From positions 1-40,691 of the forward strand of contig JAFLVN010000011.1 in NCBI GenBank assembly GCA_022508285.1: a stretch of 40,691 bases of DNA, read 5' to 3'. The stretch is from Clostridiales bacterium (GTDB lineage: Bacteria; Bacillota; Clostridia; Christensenellales; Borkfalkiaceae). Position 1 is the stretch's first letter. Each line of letters begins with the position of its first letter. The notes below the pieces were generated by a model. It was not told the origin of the DNA, did no database searches, and worked only from the letters and a program-made list of their open reading frames with translations. The translations under genes and the position numbers were made by a program. This document shows positions 31,546 through 40,544 of this stretch, one piece after another.

Positions 31546-32466
31546 TTATCTCTTCTTTTTATCCTTAAGAAGTACAATTGCAATGTAAGCGCCAAGCAGA
31601 ATTGCGCAAGTACCTAGAAGGATAACGTACATTGCCCAGAGCGGAATCTGCGTGCCGCCGACGTAAAGGTTGTTGTCGAAACCGTCCATTAGCGCTTTTT
31701 GTCCTTCTGCCGCCAAGCTGAGTTCACCCAGTTTTTCAACGTAGCCCGACATTACGTGATTTCTCAATATACCCACGCCGTACGTGCCGGGGAGAACGCA
31801 TATGAAATTGCGCATACTTTCTGCGAACTGCGAAAGCGGCATATATGCGCCGCAGATAAATCCGTACATAGACGAAACAAGGGTTGAAACGGCGGAAAGC
31901 CCTCCCTGCGAGGAAATAAAACTTTCTATTACTCCCGCAAGCAAAGTGCCGAACAGAACGCAACAAATCAAATCCACAAATATCAAGAATACGTTGCCAA
32001 CGGTAATATACCAGCCGACTGCGGCGAGATATATAAAACCTATAACCGTTACTACAAGCATAACTATCATCGTTACTATAAAGTTTGCAATAAAGTAGCT
32101 TACGGATACGGTTGTGCCCTTGACGCAGGAAATGCGCAAATCATTTATGCTACCGTCTATTTTATCGCTCACCATGACGGCGTTCGAGCAGATTGCGACT
32201 GTTACGGAGCATACTGCAAGCAACGAGGATAACAGCCATGAGCCGGCAAGTCCTTCCACCACTCTTTTACCGCTTTCGGGCACGGTAAAGCCTACTTCTT
32301 TAAAAATACCGTCAAAGGAGTCAATATATACGCTACGCAAAAAGGTTACAAAAAGTACAAGTAAAATAAGCGGAGTTATGAGCGATACAAAAAATAAAAA
32401 TTTATCTTTAAAATAGCACTTAATATTGCGTTGAACAAGCGCACCGAGTTTTTTCAGTTCGGACAT
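31546..32466 (-). CDS. ABC-2 type exporter permease
   Basis: The 306-residue protein has about six transmembrane segments in the ABC-2 arrangement: one near residues 25-48, a large extracytoplasmic loop, then helices near 78-100, 118-150, 160-185, 190-215 and 275-298. The segment YMPLSQFAESMRNFICVLPGTYGVGILR is the typical permease-exit region (two shorter parts: YMPLSQFAESM, LPGTYGVGILR). It lies one base after the ATPase gene and pairs with it. Substrate unknown; TetR-linked pumps of this class often export drugs or lipids. Confidence 0.88.
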   Translation of the reverse strand: MSELKKLGALVQRNIKCYFKDKFLFFVSLITPLILLVLFVTFLRSVYIDSFDGIFKEVGFTVPESGKRVVEGLAGSWLLSSLLAVCSVTVAICSNAVMVSDKIDGSINDLRISCVKGTTVSVSYFIANFIVTMIVMLVVTVIGFIYLAAVGWYITVGNVFLIFVDLICCVLFGTLLAGVIESFISSQGGLSAVSTLVSSMYGFICGAYMPLSQFAESMRNFICVLPGTYGVGILRNHVMSGYVEKLGELSLAAEGQKALMDGFDNNLYVGGTQIPLWAMYVILLGTCAILLGAYIAIVLLKDKKKR

Positions 32467-32467
32467 A

Positions 32468-33376
32468 TTACACCTCCTTTAAATCCTTGCCCGTGACTTT
32501 AAGGAAAACGTTGTCCATATTTCCCTTAAGAACCTCGAAGTCCTCGAAAATTTCGGGATTTTTACTGATAAATTTTGCAATTTCCTCAGTACCCTTTATT
32601 TCGACTTCGAGGAAGTCTCGCTCACGCCTTATGGCGTAGCCGAGGGGCACAAACAGCTTTTCCGCCTCGTCAAGATGCTTATAGAATCGAATAAAGTCGA
32701 TGGCGTACTTGGTTTTAAGGTCGTGAGGCGTGCCCTCGGCGACCTTTTTGCCGCCGTCGAGAATTACTACGTAGTCCGCAACGGCTGCCTCCTCCATGTA
32801 GTGAGTTGTTAAAAATACCGTAAGTCCTCGCTCTTTGCGGAGTTTTTCGATTGCGCTCCAAACGGTTATTCTGGTTTTGGGGTCAAGACCGGTGGTCGGT
32901 TCGTCCAGAATGAGCAGGTCGGGATTATGTATGAGCGCACGGGCGATATCCACCCTTCTCTTTTGTCCGCCCGAAAGCTTTGTGAGAGGGCGTTTTAAAA
33001 TTTCATTTACTTCAAGTAGTTTGTCAAGCTCGGCAAGTCGAGCTTTAAAGTCGTTTCCGAAAATTCCGTACAGGGCAGCTCGGCTCTTTAAGTTATCGTA
33101 GGCGGAAAGCCGCTTGTCGAGTACGGAATTCTGAAATACTATGCCTATTTTGCTCTTGATTTTTTCGGGGTGCTCGTCGATGCTTTCACCGCACACTTTA
33201 ACAGTGCCGCCGTCTTTGCCGAGAATGCCGCTTATAATATTGATTGTAGTGGACTTTCCCGCACCGTTTACGCCGAGAAAGGCAAATAACTCGCCCTCAC
33301 GGACAGAAAAGGATACGTCGTCCACAGCTTTTACGTCCTTAAAATACTTTTTAAGGTGTTCGATTTCTATTATCAT
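32468..33376 (-). CDS. ABC-2 exporter ATPase (DrrA-like)
   Basis: The 302-residue ATPase has Walker A GVNGAGKST (about residues 35-43), Q-loop FQNSV, signature LSGGQKRRVDIARAL, Walker B LLILDEPTTGLD and switch His in LTTHYMEEA. A C-terminal extension of about 80 residues is typical of the DrrA-type drug-export ATPases. It is second in an operon: TetR regulator, this ATPase, the permease. Confidence 0.93.
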   Translation of the reverse strand: MIIEIEHLKKYFKDVKAVDDVSFSVREGELFAFLGVNGAGKSTTINIISGILGKDGGTVKVCGESIDEHPEKIKSKIGIVFQNSVLDKRLSAYDNLKSRAALYGIFGNDFKARLAELDKLLEVNEILKRPLTKLSGGQKRRVDIARALIHNPDLLILDEPTTGLDPKTRITVWSAIEKLRKERGLTVFLTTHYMEEAAVADYVVILDGGKKVAEGTPHDLKTKYAIDFIRFYKHLDEAEKLFVPLGYAIRRERDFLEVEIKGTEEIAKFISKNPEIFEDFEVLKGNMDNVFLKVTGKDLKEV

Positions 33377-33388
33377 ATTCTCTCCTTT

Positions 33389-33946
33389 TTATTTTTCTAA
33401 GTGACTTTTGATACCCATAAACGCATCGGTTAGCATATCACTGACGGTTTGCCATTCCCAATTCAGATAGCCCGTTGCATACATCGTTGCAATACCGTGT
33501 ACCCACACCCACATATGGATATGAAGCTGATTTGCCAAATTACCTTTAATATTATAAAGATTTGTTAAAACCGACGTTTCGGTTTGGAATTCGGACTCCA
33601 TTTCGTCGTATTTTTCTTCTGAACGGTTGCGCATAAACAGGTATTTGAAAAATTGGCTTTCTTCTTTTGCAAACCGAATATAACTCATTCCGACAGCTTT
33701 GAATTCGGGGTACGCGTTAAGAGCAATTTCTCTTTTGCGGTAATCACGGTAAATTTCTATAATACGCTTTTTTACTTCCGATTTGAGCTCGTCTGCGCCG
33801 TTGAAAGATAAATAAATGGGTTGAGTAGAACAGTTGCAAGCCTTGGCGAGAGTGCGCATATTCAGCCCTTCTATTCCCTCTTTGCGGACGATTCCAAGCG
33901 CCGCTTCGATGATGCTCTCTTTTGAAACTACTTTTTTTGCAGGCAA
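33389..33946 (-). CDS. TetR-family repressor of the ABC-2 operon
   Basis: The 185-residue regulator has an N-terminal helix-turn-helix (residues 10-50: SIIEAALGIVRKEG, MRTLAKACNCSTQPIY) and a helical ligand-binding C-terminal domain with Trp-rich segments (HMWVWVHGIA). The start is a TTG codon five bases after GAGGTG. It lies 12 bases upstream of the exporter ATPase. A palindrome at 33963-33990 overlaps its -10 box, so autoregulation and control of the whole operon are likely. The inducer is unknown. Confidence 0.9.
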   Translation of the reverse strand: MPAKKVVSKESIIEAALGIVRKEGIEGLNMRTLAKACNCSTQPIYLSFNGADELKSEVKKRIIEIYRDYRKREIALNAYPEFKAVGMSYIRFAKEESQFFKYLFMRNRSEEKYDEMESEFQTETSVLTNLYNIKGNLANQLHIHMWVWVHGIATMYATGYLNWEWQTVSDMLTDAFMGIKSHLEK

Positions 33947-33962
33947 ATTGACACCTCATAAA

Positions 33963-33990
33963 TAACAACAGTTATTAATAACGATTGTTA
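33963..33990 (-). promoter_or_regulatory. Palindromic operator over the tetR promoter
   Basis: A 28-base symmetrical site: TAACAA, 2 bases, GTTATT directly joined to AATAAC, 2 bases, TTGTTA. All 12 symmetric pairs match. It overlaps the -10 box and the start region of the tetR transcript, as expected for a repressor site. Confidence 0.85.
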
Positions 33991-34018
33991 TATTATCATA
34001 TAAAATTTATGCTGTCAA
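33990..34018 (-). promoter_or_regulatory. Promoter of the tetR-ABC operon
   Basis: On the minus strand TTGACA (34018-34013), 17 bases, TAATAT (33995-33990), with an extended TGA. Confidence 0.8.
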
Positions 34019-34030
34019 GCGGCTGAAAAC

Positions 34031-34067
34031 AAAAGTTAAGCGGCGGCGCATAAATTTGCGCCGCCGC
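34031..34067 (-). terminator. Terminator of rnpB
   Basis: GCGGCGGCGCA (34040-34050), 6-base loop, TGCGCCGCCGC (34057-34067). On the minus strand the stem is followed by TTAACTTTTG. Confidence 0.85.
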
Positions 34068-34079
34068 CTATAATAATTT

Positions 34080-34432
34080 GAGATTAATCTGTAAGCCGAG
34101 TTCTGTCGTGTACGGTCATCTATCTACGCTCGCAGTCGCCTGCGAGCTCAAGCGATATTAACGGACGTAAACGGGCGGGCAGCCCCTGCATTTAAACAAG
34201 CTTACGCCCCAATCTTGCATCGGGTGGGGTTTAATTGGCTTGCTCCGTTACCGGAGCAACGGTGAGCTCTTACCTCGCCATTCCAACCTTACCGCACGAT
34301 ACGATGTGCGGCGGTATATTTCTGTTCACTTTCCTTGAAGTCGCCTCCACCTGCCGTTAACAGGCACCCTTGCCCTGAGATGCTCGGACTTTCCTCACGC
34401 TGCATTGCAGCCCGCGACCGTATAATTAACTC
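34080..34432 (-). ncRNA. rnpB: RNase P RNA
   Basis: This RNA is the catalytic part of RNase P, which trims tRNA 5' ends. On the minus strand the hallmark blocks occur in order: GAGGAAAGTCCGAGC (CRI), AGGGTGCC, CAGAAATACCGCC, GGTAAGAGCTCACCG, and GACAGAACTCGGCTTACAG near the 3' end. The 5' GAGTTAATT can pair with the 3' ATTAATCTC as helix P1, which sets the ends. The length of about 353 and these blocks indicate the common bacterial A type. A promoter is at 34444-34473. Confidence 0.95.
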
Positions 34433-34443
34433 AAATTACAGCT

Positions 34444-34473
34444 ATTTTAACACCTTTTTTTAATTTTAGCCAA
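34444..34473 (-). promoter_or_regulatory. Promoter of rnpB
   Basis: On the minus strand TTGGCT (34473-34468), 18 bases, TAAAAT (34449-34444) with an extended TGT. Transcription would start a few bases before 34432. Confidence 0.6.
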
Positions 34474-34481
34474 CTATTTTT

Positions 34482-34510
34482 TTGATTTTTTAAAAATTTT
34501 ATTTTAAAAT
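34482..34510 (+). promoter_or_regulatory. Promoter overlapping the pyk start region
   Basis: TTGATT (34482-34487), 17 bases, TAAAAT (34505-34510). Transcription would start near 34517, after the first possible ATG (34512) and about 3 bases before the second (34521). Confidence 0.55.
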
Positions 34511-34520
34511 AATGATTACT

Positions 34521-35543
34521 ATGAAAACCGAAATTGTTTGCACTATCGGTCCGGCATGTGAAAATGAAGCCGTGATTTCAAAAATGATTGACGCAGGAAT
34601 GGACGCCGTGAGGTTAAACCTTTCGCACGGGACTTACGCCGACCATGCGAAAAAGATTGCTATGATTAAAAAAATCAGGGAGCAAAAAGGCGTACCACTT
34701 CCCATTATGCTTGACACAAAGGGGCCGGAGTTCAGAATTAAGACCTTTGCCGACGGCAAAATTTATTTGAACGACGGCGATATATTCACCTTTACAACCG
34801 AAGATATAATCGGCGACAAAAACCGTGTTTCCGTAACCTTTGATGGTTTGTGCGAACAGATGCTCCCCGGCGATAAAATTCTTTTAAATACCGGACTTTT
34901 GGAGTTTGAAGTTGTGCGTGTGGAAAAGCCGGACGTTATATGCAAGACTGTTATCGGCGGCGAGCTTTCTGACAGAAAGAGCATGTACTTCCCAGACAAA
35001 GCGTTAAATTTGGTATACCTCTCCGAACAAGACAAGGAAGATATTAAATTCGGCGTTCGGCAGGGTGTGGAAATTTTTGCACTCTCGTTCGTATCGAAGG
35101 CGCAGGACGTATTAGACGTTAGAAATTGGATTAAAACGTGCGGTTCACCCGAAGGTGATATTGATCTTATTGCAAAGATTGAAAACCGAGAGGGCATAAA
35201 AAATATCGAAGAAATACTTGAAGTTGCCGACGGAATTATCGTTGCCCGAGGAGATTTGGGAGTTGAAGTGCCGTACGAGGAGCTGCCCGGTATACAGAAG
35301 AAGCTTATAAACATCTGCCGCAAACACGGCAAGCGCAGTTATATTGCAACGGAAATGCTGGAATCTATGATTTATAAGCCACGCCCCACCCGTGCGGAGG
35401 TTTCCGACGTGGCTAACGCCGTTTACGACGGTGCTTCGGCAATTATGCTAACCGGCGAGACCGCCGAGGGGGCGCACCCCGTGGAGGCTGTAAGGGCTAT
35501 GGCTAAAATTGCACGGCAAGCAGAACGGGATATATGTACATAG
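34521..35543 (+). CDS. pyk: Pyruvate kinase lacking the C-terminal domain
   Basis: Pyruvate kinase makes ATP and pyruvate from phosphoenolpyruvate. I favour the ATG at 34521 (MKTEIVCTIGPA) over 34512, because the likely transcript starts between them. At 340 residues it is about 130 short of the usual 470 or more. The A and B domains are complete: RLNLSHG, MLDTKGPEFRI, SFVSKAQDV, LIAKIENREG with the catalytic Lys, and VARGDLGVEVP, ending after MLTGETAEGAHPVEAV. The C-terminal domain, which gives allosteric control and part of the tetramer, is absent. A terminator follows within 15 bases, so no remnant is present. Confidence 0.92.
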   Translation: MKTEIVCTIGPACENEAVISKMIDAGMDAVRLNLSHGTYADHAKKIAMIKKIREQKGVPLPIMLDTKGPEFRIKTFADGKIYLNDGDIFTFTTEDIIGDKNRVSVTFDGLCEQMLPGDKILLNTGLLEFEVVRVEKPDVICKTVIGGELSDRKSMYFPDKALNLVYLSEQDKEDIKFGVRQGVEIFALSFVSKAQDVLDVRNWIKTCGSPEGDIDLIAKIENREGIKNIEEILEVADGIIVARGDLGVEVPYEELPGIQKKLINICRKHGKRSYIATEMLESMIYKPRPTRAEVSDVANAVYDGASAIMLTGETAEGAHPVEAVRAMAKIARQAERDICT

Positions 35544-35557
35544 AGCAAAATAATATT

Positions 35558-35592
35558 AAGCCCGAGCGACTTTAAGTCGCTCGGGCTTTTTA
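35558..35592 (+). terminator. Terminator of pyk
   Basis: AAGCCCGAGCGACT (35558-35571), loop TTA, AGTCGCTCGGGCTT (35575-35588), then TTT. It also faces the end of clpC. Confidence 0.9.
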
Positions 35593-35603
35593 ATTGCTAA
35601 AGT

Positions 35604-38135
35604 TTAAATTTTTTCCGAACGGAATACGAGTTCGCCGTCCTTCACTTCCACCGTTACCGTTTCGCCGTGAAGAATGTGACCTGCGAGGATTTCATCGGAC
35701 AGCCTATCCTCAATGCGCTTTTGAATTGTACGCTTTAAGGGGCGGGCGCCGAACACTTCGGAGTAGCCCTCGTCTAAAATTTTATCCATTGCCTCATCGG
35801 AAATTACAAGCTTAATATTCCTGTCGGAAAGGCGGGCTGAGAGCCCTTCGATAATTTTATGGCATATTTTGCCCGCTTCCTCTTTGGTGAGCTTGCGGAA
35901 GATGATAATATCGTCTATTCTGTTCAAAAATTCGGGCTTGAACTGCTCACGCAGGGCTTCGTTAATGTTCTCTTTCATATTTTCGTAGCCGCCCTCTTCC
36001 TCTGTGGACGAGCTGAAACCGAAGTTTGACATCTTCTTAATCTGGCTTGCGCCCACGTTGGAGGTCATTATAATTATTGTGTTTTTGAAGTTGACCACCC
36101 TGCCCTTACTGTCGGTAAGTCTGCCGTCATCGAGAATTTGCAAGAGCATGTTGAACACGTCGGGATGAGCCTTTTCAACTTCGTCAAAAAGGACTACGCT
36201 GTAGGGCTTTCTTCTTACCCTTTCGGAGAGCTGCCCGCCGCTGTTATCGTCGTAGCCGATATATCCCGGAGGCGCACCGATGAGCTTGGATATCGAGTGC
36301 TTCTCCATAAACTCGGACATATCGAGCCTTATCATTAAACGCTCGTCGCCGAACATTGCTTCGGCAAGCGCTTTGGCGAGGTCGGTTTTACCTACGCCCG
36401 TAGGACCTACGAATATGAACGAGCCGATTGGTTTGTTGGGTTCGTTTAAACCTGCCCTTGCACGGCGGATTGCCTTTGAAACGGCGGAAACCGCCTCGTC
36501 CTGACCGATTATTCTCTTATGGAGATTTTCTTCGAGGTGCAGGAGTTTTTCGCTCTCCTGCTCGGTGAGCTTTACTACGGGTACACCCGTCCAGCCGCTG
36601 ACTATATCGGCAATTTCGTTTGAACCGATTGTGGGGGAAGCCGTCTGCTTTTCGCCCTTCCACTCCGTTTTTAACTTGTTTATCTGCTCCTGAACGGAGT
36701 TGATTTCGTCTACTAATTTCTGAGCCTGCGAATAATTTTCGCCCTTTGCCGCCTTGTTCTTCTCTAAGTTCAGCCTCTTCAACTTTTCCTCCAGCTCCTT
36801 CACTTCGTCGGGGCTGTTGAGACTGTTTAGGCGGGCACGGGAAGCGGCTTCGTCAATGAGGTCGATTGCCTTGTCGGGCAAAAATCTGTCGGTTATATAC
36901 CTGTCGGAAAGGGTTGCGGCGGCAATTATCGCCTCGTCGGTTATTACCACTTTGTGGTGCGCTTCGTACTTGTCGCGAAGCCCTCTTAGAATTGAAACGG
37001 TGTCCTCAACCGTGGGCTCGTTGACCTGCACGGGGGTGAAACGACGCTCGAGTGCGGAGTCCTTTTCGATATACTTTCTGTATTCCTCGATAGTCGTTGC
37101 GCCGATTGTTTGAAGTTCGCCGCGGGCGAGCATGGGCTTTAAAATGTTAGCCGCATCCATACTGCCCTCTGACGACGCACCTGCGCCGACAATCTGATGG
37201 ATTTCGTCTATAAATAAAATTACGTTGCCGTTGCGCTTTATCGACTCGATTGCGTTTTTGAGCCTTTCCTCGAAGTCGCCACGGTACTTTGCTCCCGCAA
37301 CCATGCCCGCAAGGTCGAGCGAGAATACAATTTTGTCTTTCAGAAGGTCTGGCACGGCGTTTTTGATTATTGCCTGAGCAAGTCCCTCCACCACCGCCGA
37401 CTTACCCACGCCGGGCTCGCCGATTAATACGGGGTTGTTTTTTGTACGGCGGGAGAGAACCTGTATTATTTTGTCTATCTCCTCTTTTCTGCCGATTACG
37501 GGGTCGACTTTGCCCTCTCTTGCCTTTTGCGTGAGGTCGGTGCCGTAGCTCAACACCGATTTATCGAGGGCGGGCGATTGACGCTTTGCCTCGCTCTGCT
37601 TAGGGCTTTGGGGTTGAGGCATGCCGTTTGATTTATAGAGATTGCCGAATGAAGAGAACGGGTCGTTATGTTCCTCGGGATATACCTCGGAGAGATTACC
37701 CGTTATCGCAAGCTCGATTTTGCTTGCGAGGTTGGATATGTTGACGCCGAGGGCACGCAAAATGCGCATAGCAAGGCAGTCGGTTGAAGACATTATCGCA
37801 AGTAGCATATGCTCGGTGCCTGCGAGGGAGTCCTCGCCGTTGATATCTACGGAAAGCTCGAGGGCACGCTCTATCATGTGCTTGGTGCGGGGCGTGTAGC
37901 CCTGTATGTTTGATTGAGTATCTATGGAGCGTGCGAAGTACGCCCTGTAGTCTGCTTCCGTTATGTTGCAGGATGAAAGGACTTTATACGCCGTGCAATC
38001 GGGGCAGTTGAGCATAGCAAACACAAGGTGCTCGCTGCCGATATAGCTTGAATTATAGACTTTAGCCGCCTCCTCCGCTACGGAGATAACCTGCTGTAAG
38101 TTGTCGGTGAAATGGTTCATGTAAGGATAATCCAC
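35604..38135 (-). CDS. clpC: Clp protease ATPase ClpC
   Basis: ClpC unfolds proteins and feeds them to ClpP. The 843-residue protein has N-terminal Clp_N repeats (1-150), AAA+ domain 1 with [10 protein letters not shown], a UVR motif inside the middle coiled coil ([18 protein letters not shown]), and AAA+ domain 2 with [10 protein letters not shown]. It starts with GTG: GGAGG in the end of mcsB lies 11 bases before it, and the next ATG (38120) is too far from that site. It is last in mcsA-mcsB-clpC, where McsB marks proteins with phospho-arginine for ClpC. Confidence 0.95.
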   Translation of the reverse strand: MDYPYMNHFTDNLQQVISVAEEAAKVYNSSYIGSEHLVFAMLNCPDCTAYKVLSSCNITEADYRAYFARSIDTQSNIQGYTPRTKHMIERALELSVDINGEDSLAGTEHMLLAIMSSTDCLAMRILRALGVNISNLASKIELAITGNLSEVYPEEHNDPFSSFGNLYKSNGMPQPQSPKQSEAKRQSPALDKSVLSYGTDLTQKAREGKVDPVIGRKEEIDKIIQVLSRRTKNNPVLIGEPGVGKSAVVEGLAQAIIKNAVPDLLKDKIVFSLDLAGMVAGAKYRGDFEERLKNAIESIKRNGNVILFIDEIHQIVGAGASSEGSMDAANILKPMLARGELQTIGATTIEEYRKYIEKDSALERRFTPVQVNEPTVEDTVSILRGLRDKYEAHHKVVITDEAIIAAATLSDRYITDRFLPDKAIDLIDEAASRARLNSLNSPDEVKELEEKLKRLNLEKNKAAKGENYSQAQKLVDEINSVQEQINKLKTEWKGEKQTASPTIGSNEIADIVSGWTGVPVVKLTEQESEKLLHLEENLHKRIIGQDEAVSAVSKAIRRARAGLNEPNKPIGSFIFVGPTGVGKTDLAKALAEAMFGDERLMIRLDMSEFMEKHSISKLIGAPPGYIGYDDNSGGQLSERVRRKPYSVVLFDEVEKAHPDVFNMLLQILDDGRLTDSKGRVVNFKNTIIIMTSNVGASQIKKMSNFGFSSSTEEEGGYENMKENINEALREQFKPEFLNRIDDIIIFRKLTKEEAGKICHKIIEGLSARLSDRNIKLVISDEAMDKILDEGYSEVFGARPLKRTIQKRIEDRLSDEILAGHILHGETVTVEVKDGELVFRSEKI

Positions 38136-38139
38136 TGTT

Positions 38140-39171
38140 TTATTTTCCTCCTTCCGTTATTTGTTTGAGGTGTTTTGAAACGTATTCCGCTCTGTAGATA
38201 TCACGCTCAACAGGGGTGAGTTGTCTGCTTGCGGCTGCCGTTATGTTGGCGGGGCGCATTTTTACGACGAGGTCGTCGATTTCGGATACGTCCTGTATAT
38301 CAATATAGCCGAGGCAAGCGCCCAGTTTTACGTTTGCGGAAAGCTTTATAAGTTCGCTTGTTGTGAGCTTAAAGCAGTTGGTAAGTATGCCGTAGGCACG
38401 CATACAGTTGTCTTTGATATCAATCGCCGAGCTGCTCTTTCTTAAATTCAGCCTTTCGGCTTCCTCGAGCTCGGCAACCTTTTTTACCACGTCGCCGACC
38501 TGCTTTAAAATCTCTTCTTCGGTGACTCCCAAAGTCACTTCGTTACTTATCTGATACATATAGCCTTCGGCTTCGCTGCCCTCGCCGTATACCCCACGCA
38601 CAGTGAGCCCTAAGCGGGATATTGAGCGGTAAACCTTGGGCATTACGCCGTTTATGGTGAGCGCAGGCAAAAACGCCATTACCGAAGCCCTAAGCCCCGT
38701 ACCGAGGTTTGTGGGGCATGCGGTGAGATAGCCGAGCTGCTCATCGTAGGCAAACTTCATGGAGTTGGAAATTCTGGAATCGATTCTCGACATTGTATCG
38801 TATGCCTTTTCCAGCTCAAATCCCTTTAAGATGCACTGTTCCCTTAAATGGTCTTCCTCGTTTATCATTACCGAAACGCTTTCGTCGGTGTTTATTATCG
38901 CCGCAGAACAGCGGCTGTTTTTAATAAGATTGGGTGATATTAAATGGTTTTCCTTTAAAATCTGCGCTTCTTCTTCGGAGATGCTGTGCATGTAGTACAC
39001 GTTGAACTGGTCGCTCTTAAAGCCTTCAAGGCGGGAAAGTCCGCTTGTGACAAGGCGGATTATTTCCCTTGCCTGCTTTTCGTCCTTAAGGTGCGAAGGA
39101 AACGGATATCCCTCTATATTTCGAGCGAGGCGTATGCGGGTGGAAACGACGGTCTTTGATAAATCAGTCAT
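38140..39171 (-). CDS. mcsB: Protein arginine kinase McsB
   Basis: McsB phosphorylates arginines and thereby tags proteins for ClpCP. At 343 residues it has the phosphagen-kinase catalytic fold: STRIRLARNIEGYPFP at the start, the nucleotide-binding arginines, VMINEEDHLREQCI with the conserved Glu, CPTNLGTGLRASV and RGVYGEGSEA. The start at 39171 has GGAGG five bases before; the GTG 12 bases upstream is not preferred. It overlaps the end of mcsA by 8 bases and is 4 bases before clpC. Confidence 0.95.
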   Translation of the reverse strand: MTDLSKTVVSTRIRLARNIEGYPFPSHLKDEKQAREIIRLVTSGLSRLEGFKSDQFNVYYMHSISEEEAQILKENHLISPNLIKNSRCSAAIINTDESVSVMINEEDHLREQCILKGFELEKAYDTMSRIDSRISNSMKFAYDEQLGYLTACPTNLGTGLRASVMAFLPALTINGVMPKVYRSISRLGLTVRGVYGEGSEAEGYMYQISNEVTLGVTEEEILKQVGDVVKKVAELEEAERLNLRKSSSAIDIKDNCMRAYGILTNCFKLTTSELIKLSANVKLGACLGYIDIQDVSEIDDLVVKMRPANITAAASRQLTPVERDIYRAEYVSKHLKQITEGGK

Positions 39172-39652
39172 TACTACCTCCACCGTAGAGAGTTTTTGTT
39201 ATTTCTTTAATCTGTTTATTGAGGCGGTTTGCTTCGGCGTAGCGGCGTTCTTTAATCGCCTGTTCAAGCTGCTCCTGCAAAGTTTTCAACCGCCTGTGCA
39301 AGCCGAAATCGTCGTGATTGTTCGTTGCCTTGCCGACGTGGTCAACTTTGCCCTGTATACGCTGAATTACGGGCATAAGCTCCTCTTTAAACATATCGTA
39401 ACAGCTTGCGCAGCCCAAGAGCCCAGTGCGCTCGTAGTCTGAAAACTTTGTGCCGCACACGGAGCAGACCTTTTGTGCGGTAGTATTTACGCCGAACAAG
39501 TCCGCCCAGGCATCGTTATTTGACTTTGAATTGAGCTCGCCGCAGAGAACGGCATAGCACATTTCGCAGAGGTGACTTTCGAACCTGTCACCGTTAATTA
39601 TTTCAACGTAGTTTACCGTTGCGGTATTTTTTTTACAGTGTTGACAAAGCAT
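39164..39652 (-). CDS. mcsA: McsA, activator of McsB
   Basis: McsA is a zinc-binding partner that activates McsB. The 162-residue protein starts MLCQHCKK with a GAGGAG site upstream; an open frame reaching 39898 lacks a start signal and overlaps the divergent gene. It has four CxxC pairs (CQHC, CEMC, CSVC, CASC), as in B. subtilis McsA, and a C-terminal UVR motif (LEQAIKERRYAEANRLNKQI). It heads mcsA-mcsB-clpC. The repressor gene ctsR, usual at the head of this operon, is not present. Confidence 0.95.
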   Translation of the reverse strand: MLCQHCKKNTATVNYVEIINGDRFESHLCEMCYAVLCGELNSKSNNDAWADLFGVNTTAQKVCSVCGTKFSDYERTGLLGCASCYDMFKEELMPVIQRIQGKVDHVGKATNNHDDFGLHRRLKTLQEQLEQAIKERRYAEANRLNKQIKEITKTLYGGGSND

Positions 39653-39671
39653 TAACCTACTCCTCACTTTA

Positions 39672-39677
39672 ATTATA
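39672..39677 (-). promoter_or_regulatory. -10 box upstream of mcsA
   Basis: TATAAT on the minus strand (39677-39672), 19 bases before the mcsA ATG. A -35 match is poor (GTTTAT at 17 bases). No CtsR heptad repeat (GGTCAAA) and no CIRCE element are visible in 39653-39815. Confidence 0.5.
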
Positions 39678-39752
39678 CTACTTTTCTGCTCCCGATAAAC
39701 AAAAATATTGATTAGGTAACAAAAAATTTTTCTGAAAAATAAAGCTTTCGTG

Positions 39753-39781
39753 TTGAAATGAATTTTAGGGTATGTTATAAT
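39753..39781 (+). promoter_or_regulatory. Promoter of the NifU-like gene
   Basis: TTGAAA (39753-39758), 17 bases, TATAAT (39776-39781) with an extended TGT. It overlaps an upstream in-frame ATG at 39780, which therefore cannot be the start. Confidence 0.8.
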
Positions 39782-39815
39782 GATTGATGGTAAAAATATA
39801 ATCGGAGGAATTGTG

Positions 39816-40544
39816 ATGCAATATTCAAAAGACGTTGAAAATATGATTTGCATTGCCAAGGGTGTTTCCGGCAGATTCGAGCACGGTCCCGCTCCCATTC
39901 CCGAGGAAGGTCAATGGGTTCAGGCAAAGGAAATCAAAGATATCAAAGGTTTTACACACGGTATCGGCTGGTGCGCACCTCAGCAGGGTGCATGCAAGCT
40001 GTCGCTTAACGTAAAGGACGGTATAATCGAGGAAGCTTTGATTGAAACGATAGGCTGTTCGGGTATGACCCACTCCGCCGCTATGGCTGCGGAAATTCTG
40101 CCCGGGAAGACCATTCTCGAAGCACTGAATACCGACCTTGTGTGCGATGCAATAAACACCGCTATGCGTGAGCTGTTTTTGCAGATAGTTTACGGCAGAA
40201 CGCAGTCGGCGTTCTCCGAGGACGGACTTTCGGTTGGCGCAGGACTTGAAGACCTCGGCAAGGGACTTCGCTCTCAAGTGGGTACGATGTACGGCACTAA
40301 GCTCAAGGGCGTAAGATATCTTGAAATGGCCGAAGGCTACGTCGTGACTCTCGCTCTCGACAAGCACAACGAGGTTTGCGGCTATAAGTTCGTATCCCTC
40401 GGCAAGATGACCGACTTTATAAAGAAAGGTCTTTCACCCAACGAAGCGTACGAAAAGGCGCTCGGCACTTACGGAAGATATTCAAAGGAAGCCGGTGCGG
40501 TTAAGCATATTGACCCCAGAACGGATAAGGAGGTTGAAGCATAA
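39816..40544 (+). CDS. NifU-like iron-sulfur cluster scaffold protein
   Basis: The start at 39816 (MQYSKDVENMIC) has GGAGGA seven bases upstream and lies after the promoter. The 242-residue protein resembles the NifU/IscU scaffold domain: IGWCAPQQGACKLSL, LIETIGCSGMTHSAAMAAEI and a C-terminal region (KHNEVCGYKFVSLGK) carry cysteines that could hold a cluster. It is longer than IscU (about 130) because of a C-terminal half of unknown fold. The stop overlaps the ATG of a GGGtGRT-type gene (TAATG), a pairing recalled from other clostridia. Confidence 0.88.
   Translation: MQYSKDVENMICIAKGVSGRFEHGPAPIPEEGQWVQAKEIKDIKGFTHGIGWCAPQQGACKLSLNVKDGIIEEALIETIGCSGMTHSAAMAAEILPGKTILEALNTDLVCDAINTAMRELFLQIVYGRTQSAFSEDGLSVGAGLEDLGKGLRSQVGTMYGTKLKGVRYLEMAEGYVVTLALDKHNEVCGYKFVSLGKMTDFIKKGLSPNEAYEKALGTYGRYSKEAGAVKHIDPRTDKEVEA

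Noticed and set aside
39653-39898. N-terminal extension of McsA to 39898
   Set aside because: The extension overlaps the divergent NifU-like gene and its promoter, has no start signal, and the family begins at the CQHC motif.
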